From an uncultured bacterium (GTDB taxonomy: Bacteria; Verrucomicrobiota; Kiritimatiellia; CAIKKV01; CAITUY01): a DNA stretch of 42,746 bases. The position numbers were made by a program, and so were the translations under genes. Under the pieces are notes generated by a model that was given only the letters and a program-made list of their open reading frames with translations, searched no databases and had not been told where the DNA came from. The stretch spans positions 1-42,746 of the forward strand of contig CAJBSZ010000152.1 of the NCBI GenBank assembly GCA_903958395.1, read 5' to 3'. Shown here piece after piece: positions 30,583 through 37,900 of this stretch (position 1 is its first letter; each line of letters begins with the position of its first letter).

Positions 30583-31983
30583 CGTGTAGGCGTTCTGGAG
30601 GATGGCCTGATCCGGATTGAGTGTCGTGGGAGTTCCGGCAATGCGCATGAGGGAATCGACGAGCTGGGCCATCCGGTCACCGCTTTCCGCGACCATGCCC
30701 AGCAATTCCAGTTGAGAATCGTTCAGCGGTCCGACCCGGAGGCTCTTGATGAGCTCGACGGTGCCATTTACGATGGTGAGGGGCTGGCTGATTTCCTGGG
30801 TAAGTTCCGCCAGGATCTCCAGCACTTCGCGGCGGGAGAGCTGGCGCGGGGTGTCCTCGGTGCCGAGTTTATCCTTGAGCTGGCTGATGCGTGCCCCGGT
30901 GAGGCGGGTTAGCAGGGAAAGTTGTTTTGCTGTTTCGGCGATCAGATCCTGGATTTCCGGAGACGCTGGTACACCCCTGGTGGCCGGGCGGCCTATCAAC
31001 TCCTGCCAGCCTTCCGATGTCAGTCCGTCGCGGGTCAGGTGCTCCTGTAATTCTGCAAGCTGCTCCGGATCAGCATGGATCCGGTCAATCAGGCGGCCCA
31101 GTTTTTCGCCCGCTTTCCCGGATGCCCGGCGTCCCTTCATATACTGGCTTGCGAGGGCGTCCAAATCCAGCTCTTCGGCAAGCTCGGTGAGCCGGGCCGT
31201 CAGTGCCCTGGCGGAGGATTCGCCGGCGAGGGCCTCAAGACGTCCGGTCAGTGCTTTTTCGAGGAGGAGCAGGGATCGCTTGGTTTGTTTACGGCCTTTT
31301 TGCGTTTTAAGCACCGGATCGGCAAGAAGTTGATCCGCGACCTTCTGGATGCAATCGGCGATAAGACGGACAAGGGTTTCTTCATTCTGGGGAAATGTGG
31401 AGCCCTGGCCGGTCTCGACGTTTTTCAGGATGAGATCCGCCAGTTTCTCGGGGTCGCTTGTGAGTTGGCGGATATCGCCTGTGGCGGGGGGGGCGGCCGG
31501 TTCATCCCCGGCACCCTCCCCGGCGACGCGTTGGTAGGAAAAGGCCTTCGCCTGGACATGCGTGAAGCCGAGTGATTGAACCAGGTCGGCCCCGCTTTGA
31601 TCACCCAGCTTGGAGGGCGGGGTGACCAGGACGGAGAAAAACTTTTGATACTCAGCCGCAGGAAACCCGGGTTGTAAGGAGAAATTAAGAAGTTGAAGGC
31701 CTGTCAGGCGGGTGATGAAGTTTCCTGCCGCGGGAGATCCCTCTGTTGACACTCCATTGATCAGGAGGGTACGGTTCTCAATGCTGAAGTCGATGGGGCC
31801 ATGGTACTCCATGAATTTTGTTGCGACAAGGAAGCTGACATCCAGCGAGGCGGCGGCCACTTTGTGATTCAGGCCATAAAGCAGGGCCGCATTCAGGGAT
31901 TGCCCCATCACCTGAAGAAGGTCCATGACATTTTGATGAAGGGTTTGATCCGGAGTGCTTAATTCGGGCTTTGGCGTGTCCAT
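30574..31983 (-). CDS. HisKA-like protein without phospho-acceptor His or ATPase domain
   Basis: 469 residues. The N-terminal part (about 10-180) is a domain I do not recognise, with NHKVAAASLDVSFLVATKFM and LLINGVSTEG. The middle is predicted to be long charged helices. The C-terminus (about 385-450) looks like a histidine-kinase dimerisation helix pair: VLEILAELTQEISQPLTIVNG, then ELLGMVAESGDRMAQLVDSLMRI. At the H-box the His is Gln396 (TQEISQPL where SHELRTPL is typical), and no catalytic ATP-binding domain follows. It is therefore probably a non-kinase dimer or scaffold. The start at 31983 (MDTPKPEL) is 28 nt after the PUR gene; a longer frame to 32091 would overlap that gene. Confidence 0.7.
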   Translation of the reverse strand: MDTPKPELSTPDQTLHQNVMDLLQVMGQSLNAALLYGLNHKVAAASLDVSFLVATKFMEYHGPIDFSIENRTLLINGVSTEGSPAAGNFITRLTGLQLLNFSLQPGFPAAEYQKFFSVLVTPPSKLGDQSGADLVQSLGFTHVQAKAFSYQRVAGEGAGDEPAAPPATGDIRQLTSDPEKLADLILKNVETGQGSTFPQNEETLVRLIADCIQKVADQLLADPVLKTQKGRKQTKRSLLLLEKALTGRLEALAGESSARALTARLTELAEELDLDALASQYMKGRRASGKAGEKLGRLIDRIHADPEQLAELQEHLTRDGLTSEGWQELIGRPATRGVPASPEIQDLIAETAKQLSLLTRLTGARISQLKDKLGTEDTPRQLSRREVLEILAELTQEISQPLTIVNGTVELIKSLRVGPLNDSQLELLGMVAESGDRMAQLVDSLMRIAGTPTTLNPDQAILQNAYTKG

Positions 31984-32011
31984 GATCAGGGTGTGTCGTG
32001 TCAGCAGGTTT

Positions 32012-32242
32012 TCAGTCCGGCAGAACCGACGGCATCGGGCCCGCCTCTTCGTTGGCCGCAATAGCCTCGTCCAGAACGGCCCGGATAGCATTCAGGCCCG
32101 GGGAGGGGATGATAACGGTGTCGCGGCGCCCCCCCACTTCCTCGGTGATCCTCAGAAAACGGCCCCTGAGGTTTTGTTTCAGGGTGAATGAGAACAATTT
32201 TCGCTCTACCTGAACCTGCTTATCAAATAATTCCTCATCCAT
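32012..32242 (-). CDS. PUR-family DNA/RNA-binding protein
   Basis: 76 residues with one PUR-repeat-like beta-beta-beta-beta-alpha pattern: ERKLFSFTLKQNLRGRFLRI, then GGRRDTVIIPSPGLNAIRAVLDEAIA. Bacterial PUR-alpha relatives carry a single repeat and dimerise to bind single-stranded purine-rich DNA or RNA. The start at 32242 (MDEELF) follows GGGGGAG; an upstream TTG at 32269 is less likely. It is the first gene after a good promoter (32282-32309) and precedes the HisKA-like gene by 28 nt, so the two are likely cotranscribed. Its regulatory target is unknown. The family assignment rests on the conserved RGRFLRI and GGRR segments, seen by eye. Confidence 0.8.
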   Translation of the reverse strand: MDEELFDKQVQVERKLFSFTLKQNLRGRFLRITEEVGGRRDTVIIPSPGLNAIRAVLDEAIAANEEAGPMPSVLPD

Positions 32243-32281
32243 ATCCCTTATCTCCCCCTGTTGGTTCAATTCGCGACAGGA

Positions 32282-32309
32282 ATGTTAGCGCATGCTCGGG
32301 TAATGTCAA
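32282..32309 (-). promoter_or_regulatory. Promoter of the PUR/HisKA-like gene pair
   Basis: On the minus strand a perfect -35 TTGACA (32309-32304), a 16-nt spacer and -10 TAACAT (32287-32282; T1, A2, A5 and T6 match). The predicted start lies near 32275, about 33 nt before ATG 32242. It lies in the intergenic region shared with the divergent carboxypeptidase gene. Confidence 0.62.
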
Positions 32310-32388
32310 TAGTCGGAAAGAATATGGACAGGCGATTGCCGGATTCGCTAAAGTGCAGCCCTATTTTCAAAAAAGGCGGATTGAGGCG

Positions 32389-33483
32389 ATGACGACAAAC
32401 AAGACAATCGGGTTGATGAGCGTGGTGTGTGCGGTGGTGGTGGTCTGGGCGGGTGTTGCTGGAGCTGAAAACAAGACGGCCAGGAAGACTGTTCCCAAAA
32501 AGACCACTTCCGGACGTGCTTCCATCCCCCTGCGTTCGGCAGATCCTTATCTCGGCGCGATTGTGGTGGATGCGGATACCGGGAAGGTCTTGTTTGAAAA
32601 TAATGCGGACAGTGCCGGGTTTCCCGCAAGCGTCATCAAGCTCATGGACATGATGGTGATCATGGATCGGATTGCCGCCGGACAGCTCTCCCTGAGTAAT
32701 TCAGTGACCGCAACGGCCGAAGCCACGCGTGTCGGAGGCTCCCAGGTCTATCTGGCCGAGCATGAGGTTTTCAGTCTTGAGGACATGTTATATGCGCTGA
32801 TGGTCAAGTCGGCCAATGATGTAGCCATGGCGCTGGCCATTCAAATTGGCGGATCCGCAGCAGGCTTTGTTGAGATGATGAACCGGAAGGCGGTTGAACT
32901 GGGGATGACTAGCACGACGTTCTACTCTCCTCACGGGCTCCCGCCGAACGCAGGACAGAAGGGTGACACCTCAACCGCCCGCGATCTGGCCCTGTTGGCC
33001 CGGGCCTTGATTACGCAACATCCGGAAATCTTCACTTATACCTCTGTTCAGATGAGGCCCTTCCGGAACGGGAAGTTCATCATGCAAAGCCACAATCACC
33101 TGCTTCATGACGTCGCCGGATGCGATGGGTTGAAAACGGGGTTCATCTCGGCGGGCGGATTCTCGATTGTGGCCACCGCGAAGCGCGGCGGCCGCCGCGT
33201 CATTGCCGTTGTTCTGGGCAGCAAGGATCGCCTTGTTCGTGATGCGCGGGCCGCTGAATTGCTTGCCAAGGGCTTTGCCGCCCTGCCTCCGCTTCCTCCG
33301 CCAGTGGGGGTCACAGCGGCGGTTACAAATCTGCCCCCTGCGCCAATGATGACAGAAGAATCGCCGTCCGCCGAGCCCCATGCCGGCTGGCTGAAGGCGG
33401 CCGGCATCGGGTTGCTGGCCGGTCTGGCGGTGCTTGGAATCGCCGCACTGGTCGTGAAAAGCAGGCGGCCTCACGATTTTTAA
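32389..33483 (+). CDS. D-alanyl-D-alanine carboxypeptidase (peptidase S11, DacA-like)
   Basis: 364 residues. Removes the terminal D-Ala from peptidoglycan pentapeptides in the periplasm. A signal peptide (residues 1-27, ending VAGAENK) precedes the S11 domain with the three catalytic motifs: SVIK (Ser81, Lys84), SAND (SxN) and LKTG (KTG). Unlike E. coli DacA, which has an amphipathic anchor, the C-terminus has a Pro-rich linker followed by a real transmembrane helix (WLKAAGIGLLAGLAVLGIAAL) and a short basic tail. The start at 32389 is chosen because the signal peptide begins there; the frame extends upstream to 32188 without coding character. It is followed after 1 nt by the ExeA-like gene, so it probably heads the envelope operon. 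Confidence 0.9.
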   Translation: MTTNKTIGLMSVVCAVVVVWAGVAGAENKTARKTVPKKTTSGRASIPLRSADPYLGAIVVDADTGKVLFENNADSAGFPASVIKLMDMMVIMDRIAAGQLSLSNSVTATAEATRVGGSQVYLAEHEVFSLEDMLYALMVKSANDVAMALAIQIGGSAAGFVEMMNRKAVELGMTSTTFYSPHGLPPNAGQKGDTSTARDLALLARALITQHPEIFTYTSVQMRPFRNGKFIMQSHNHLLHDVAGCDGLKTGFISAGGFSIVATAKRGGRRVIAVVLGSKDRLVRDARAAELLAKGFAALPPLPPPVGVTAAVTNLPPAPMMTEESPSAEPHAGWLKAAGIGLLAGLAVLGIAALVVKSRRPHDF

Positions 33484-33484
33484 C

Positions 33485-34300
33485 ATGTACCGTGCCTTCT
33501 ATAAACTCCGTGAAAATCCGTTCAATGTGACGAGCGATCCGGGTTTTCTTTTCCTGAGCCCCACCCATAGCGAAGCGCTGGATCATCTTCGTTACGGGAT
33601 CGAGCAGAGAAAGGGTTTTTTGACCATCACCGGAGAGATCGGTTCCGGAAAAACAACGTTGTGCCGGGCGTTGATCAACCGGCTCGATGCGACCACCAAG
33701 GTGGCGTTCATCCTTAATGCCGTCCTGCCTGAACTTCAGCTTCTGGAGGCCATTGCCGAGGATTTCGGAATTGTCGTGACCCGGCGCACCAAGGGCGCCT
33801 TCATCCGGATGATCAACAAGTTTCTTCTGGAGCAGTTGTCGCTGGGAAACAACGCCGTCCTGATCATTGATGAGGCTCAAAATATGCGGCCTGCCGTTCT
33901 GGAAACGGTGCGGATGCTCTCTAATCTGGAGACGGAGAAGGAAAAGCTTCTTCAGATTGTTCTCGTGGGGCAGCCTCAGCTCAGGGAGAAATTGGATCTT
34001 CCCGAGCTGGTTCAGCTCAAGCAGCGTATTGCCGTCCGGTTTCATATCCGGGCGTTGACAGAGCCGGAAGTCGCCCAGTATATCCAGCACCGGCTTGCCG
34101 TGGCGGGATCGAATGGAAATATTATTTTTTCAGAAGGTGCCATCCAGTCCGTTTTCCGCTACACCGGCGGGATTCCCCGGTTGATTAATATCCTGGTCGA
34201 CAAGGCGCTGCTTCGCGGCTTTGTGAAGGAAATCGTGATCATGGATGGAGACCATATCAAAACCTGCATCCAGGAGCTTGAGGGAGAATGTCTTGTTTGA
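33485..34300 (+). CDS. ExeA-like secretion ATPase (PEP-CTERM-locus ATPase type)
   Basis: 271 residues. AAA+ ATPase with Walker A GEIGSGKTT near residue 50, Walker B VLIIDEAQNM, sensor-like VGQPQLREKL and a C-terminal lid (YTGGIPRLINILVDKALL). The N-terminus MYRAFYKLRENPFNVTSDP is the family signature. ExeA-type ATPases drive assembly of secretin or export machinery with ExeB/GspB; the short version without a peptidoglycan-binding domain resembles those in PEP-CTERM/exosortase loci. The GspB-like partner is the next gene. There is no secretin, exosortase or type II secretion core gene in the window. It starts 1 nt after the carboxypeptidase stop, without a clear ribosome-binding site of its own. 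Confidence 0.87.
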   Translation: MYRAFYKLRENPFNVTSDPGFLFLSPTHSEALDHLRYGIEQRKGFLTITGEIGSGKTTLCRALINRLDATTKVAFILNAVLPELQLLEAIAEDFGIVVTRRTKGAFIRMINKFLLEQLSLGNNAVLIIDEAQNMRPAVLETVRMLSNLETEKEKLLQIVLVGQPQLREKLDLPELVQLKQRIAVRFHIRALTEPEVAQYIQHRLAVAGSNGNIIFSEGAIQSVFRYTGGIPRLINILVDKALLRGFVKEIVIMDGDHIKTCIQELEGECLV

Positions 34301-34315
34301 GGAGGATGAACACGC

Positions 34316-34915
34316 ATGAGCACCATCAGCGATGCCTTGAAGAAAGTTCAAACAAACCGGCCAGATGATACTCGCGGAATCGTGCCTCCCGCATCAGGTC
34401 CTTCGCACCCTGCCGCCGCGTCATCGGGTTCGCGCCTGACGGCCGTCGTTGTGGCGGTGCTTGTGTTGTGCCTGGTGATGTTCCTGTTCATCACTCGGGC
34501 GAAGAACCCCTCACCCCCGCCCTCTCCCGCAAGGGGAGAGGGAGTCGCGCCAGTTCCCCTCTCACCCCCGCCCTCTCCCACAAGGGGAGAGGGAGTCGCT
34601 GCCGCTCCAGAATCTTCTCCCTCTCCCCCCGTGGGCGAGGGCCTGCCCGCAATGCCACGCATAGCGTTGCAGGCGGGTGGGGGTGAGGGGAGAGTTGCTG
34701 TGGAGCCTGTGGCGGAGAAGGCTCCTCTTCCTCCGCCGGGTCCCCTTCCCATCCTCAGTGGCACATTCTATTCCACTCAGAATCCCGTGGCGATTATCAA
34801 TGGGGCTTCCCTGAAGGAAGGGGAGACTGTGGGGGCCTACCAGGTGATCAAGATCCTGCCCCGCAGTGTGACCCTGAAGTCCAGCGGCGGCGAAATTGAG
34901 CTCAGGCTGCAATAG
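34316..34915 (+). CDS. GspB-like inner-membrane protein with repeat-encoded linker
   Basis: 199 residues. Starts MSTISDALKKVQ, the usual N-terminus of GspB/ExeB-type proteins, then one transmembrane helix (about residues 40-61, LTAVVVAVLVLCLVMFLFI), a Pro/Gly-rich linker (about 64-140), and a C-terminal domain of about 55 residues (LSGTFYSTQNPVAIINGASL...SVTLKSSGGEIELRL) of the type that contacts secretins. GAGGAGGA precedes ATG 34316. Most of the linker is translated from a cluster of palindromic repeats (34507-34690), giving PPPSPARGEG and PPPSPTRGEG. Partner of the ExeA-like ATPase just upstream. The C-terminal domain has the size expected in GspB; sequence identity to the family is low. 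Confidence 0.78.
   Translation: MSTISDALKKVQTNRPDDTRGIVPPASGPSHPAAASSGSRLTAVVVAVLVLCLVMFLFITRAKNPSPPPSPARGEGVAPVPLSPPPSPTRGEGVAAAPESSPSPPVGEGLPAMPRIALQAGGGEGRVAVEPVAEKAPLPPPGPLPILSGTFYSTQNPVAIINGASLKEGETVGAYQVIKILPRSVTLKSSGGEIELRLQ
34507..34690. repeat. Cluster of palindromic CCCTCTCCC/GGGAGAGGG repeats inside the GspB-like gene
   Basis: Two copies of a 39-nt unit (34510-34548 and 34561-34599) are identical at 38 of 39 positions and lie 51 nt apart, that is 17 codons, so both are read in the same frame. Each folds into a hairpin of CCCTCTCCC with GGGAGAGGG. A third related hairpin (34619-34640) and an outer inverted match (CCCCTCACCCCC at 34507 with GGGGGTGAGGGG near 34679-34690) surround them. 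Elements of this kind (from memory, unchecked) are dispersed in intergenic DNA of many bacteria. Confidence 0.82.
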
Positions 34916-34957
34916 CCTGATTTGTAATGGATGGCGTCTCTTGAGTAATACGGAAGA

Positions 34958-34975
34958 GAGGCGTATAAACGCCTC
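34958..34975 (+). other. Hairpin just upstream of the macroglobulin ribosome-binding site
   Basis: GAGGCGT (34958-34964), loop ATAA, ACGCCTC (34969-34975): a perfect 7-bp stem ending 8 nt before the AAGGAGG (34984-34990) of the next gene. There is no U-run after it, so it is not a classical terminator. It could moderate translation or read-through from the upstream operon; function is inferred only from position. Confidence 0.4.
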
Positions 34976-34994
34976 ATTCCAATAAGGAGGCGAT

Positions 34995-37900
34995 ATGAAG
35001 ACCCTGGGTATTGTGGCGTTCCTTTCGATTCTCTCCCTGGCTCCAACCCTGCAGGCGCAATCCGGTCAGTCCGTTGCAGACCGCGAAATCCTCCGGAAAC
35101 AGGCTCAGAAGCATCAGCAGCAGGGAAACTACAAGGAGGCTCTGGAGGCCTACTCGACCCTCGCGACCGATCCGCAGGAGAATCCCGGGCAGATTGGCAA
35201 TGACCTGCAGGGTGCCGTGGCCTGCATGCAGTCACTCAACCGGATCGGTGAGGCGGATGCCTTTCGCGAGAAGGTGGTGGGGCTTCATGCGGAAAACTGG
35301 CGGGCCCTGGCGGCGGCGGCGAACAGTCTGTTCCAGGGCGATCACAGCGGAACCCTTGTGGCAGGTGTTTTTGAACGGGGGCCACATCGCGGGCAGGGCC
35401 GGTTTGTAAATGCCGAGGAGCGCGACCGGATCCGGGCCCTGCAGTGGATGGTTAAAGCCATGACCCTGCTGGAGGCGCTTCCCGTTTCTCCCGGCTGGGA
35501 GGCGGGCTCCTTTTACGAGGAATTCGCCCGCATGCTGATGGGCTTCCGAGCCTATCAGGACGCATGGCGCTTGCAGGTCTTGAGCGACTTGGCGGTTCTT
35601 CCCGATTATGAGGATGGAAATGTTTACTGGCAAAGCCGTGGCCAAACCCGGGGAGCCCCGGTGGATGAAAAGGGGAGTCCGATTCTCTACAGTGTGCCGG
35701 CGCGTTATGAGGCGGCTGCGAACGATGGCGAGCGCTGGCGCTGGATGTTGAAGCGGGCGGTGGACCATGACCGATCCCGGGCGCAATCCATTCAACATAC
35801 CTTTGCCGGGTTCCTATGTCAGCAGTTCGGGGTGGAAACCCTCGCGTGGGGCGGATGGCAGGCTCCCCGAATGGATGAGGATGACCCCAAGGCCGCTACA
35901 GCCACCCTGGCGCTCCACACACTTGGCGATAACGAGACGGTCGCCCGGCTCGCCACGGGAATCAAGCGGTTCGCTCTGCCTGATGAGTTTGATTTCATCC
36001 GGCTCTACAGGGACTTGGCTTCCGACGCGAAATCCGGTTATGCGGAATCGGCCCTGAACTCGCTCGCCGGAATCTTTACGAACCGTCGCCAATATCCGCA
36101 GGCTGCCGAGTATTGGCGTGAAAGTATCAAGGCTCATGGGCCGGGATCGGATAACTGGAAACAAAAGAAGCTCGATCAGATTCTTGGGAATTGGGGGCGG
36201 TTCGAGCCGTCCATGACCCATCCGGCCGGGCCGGGAGCCTCTCTGGAATACCGGTTCCGAAACGGAGCGAAAGTGGTCTTCGATGCCCGCGAAATCAAGG
36301 TTCCTGAATTGCTGGCCGATCTTAAGGATTACCTCAAGTCCAATCCCCGCGAACTGGATTGGAACCGGATGTCTCTGGACAACATCGGGATGATGCTGGT
36401 CGAGAAGAACCAGGCGAAATATCTCGGACGGGAAGCCGCCCGATGGGAATTGCCGCTCACTCCGAAGGCGCATCATTTCGACAAGGTCGTGACCGTGAAG
36501 ACCGGGCTTAAGACGGCGGGCGCCTATTTGCTGACCGCCACCATGGCCAACGGCAATGTGAGCAAGATCGTGGTTTGGGTGAACGATACGGTGATCGCCC
36601 GCAAACAAACCGTCAAAGCCTCGCTGTATTATGTGGCCGATGCGGTTACCGGAAAGCCGCTCGGGGGTGTGAATGTCGAGTGCTTCGGCTACCGGCAGGA
36701 GTACATCCAGGGCTGGAAGTCGATGGGTCGACAATTCAACGTTCTCACCACCGCATTTGCCGAAACCACCGATCCGGACGGCCAGGTGAGCCCAGCCAAA
36801 AAGGATCTGGATCCGCAGTACCAGTGGTTGGTTACCGCAACAACGGCCGACGGGCGACTCGCCGTCCTCGGGTTTTCATCGGTCTGGTACGGCCAGTACT
36901 ATGATCACGACTATAACGAACGGAAAATTTTCGGAATCACCGACCGCCCGGTTTACCGGCCGGACCAGAAGGTGAATTTCAAATTTTGGATCCGTCATGC
37001 CCGTTACGATGAGGACAATACTTCGGATTACGCCGACAAGGAATTCACCGTGGTCATCACGAATCCCAAGGGCGACAAGGTGTTTGAGAAAGCCTTCAAG
37101 ACCGATGCCGTGGCCGGGCTTCAGGGGGAGATGGCGCTCCCGAAGGATGCAGCGCTGGGGCAGTATTATGCCTCGATCAAAGGATGCGGTTGGGGTGGAG
37201 TGAATTTCCGGGTTGAAGAATACAAGAAGCCCGAGTTCGAGGTGAGCGTTGACGCGCCGAAAGAGCCGGTGATGCTGGGCGAGTCGATTACGGCGACGAT
37301 CAAGGCGAAGTATTACTTCGGCACCGCCGTCACGAAGGCCAAGGTCAAAGTCAAGGTCACCCGTTTCAGTTATAGCGCCACCTGGTATCCGCCGATGCCG
37401 TGGGACTGGTTCTACGGGCCCGGCTACTGGTGGTTCGCGTCCGACTCTGCCTGGTTTCCGGGCTGGAAGGACTGGGGTTGTTTCTGTCCGCGAGGCTGGT
37501 GGTGGCCTGCTCCGTACAATCCGCCCGAGTTGGTGGCCGAGGCAGAGGTTCCCATCGGGGCGGACGGCGTCGTGAAACTGCCGATCGATACCGCGTTGGC
37601 AAAGGAATTGCACGGCGATACGGATCACAAGTATGAGATCACGGCTGAAGTGACGGATGAGTCCCGCCGCACGATTGTCGGGCAGGGAACGGTGCTGGTC
37701 GCGCGCAAGCCCTTCAAGGTCACCGCCTGGGTTGACCGCGGTCACTACCGGCCGGGCGACGTGATCAGGGCCGATTTTGCGGCCAGGACGCTCGATGGCA
37801 AGCCGGTCAAGGGACGCGGCCAACTGGTGCTGTACCGGATTAAATACAAGGACGGTGCCCCGGCCGAAAAAGTGGTTCGGAAGTGGGATCTCGATACAAA

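Noticed and set aside
32188-32388. N-terminal extension of the carboxypeptidase frame
   Set aside because: It would bury the signal peptide at residue 68 and overlap the divergent PUR gene and its promoter.
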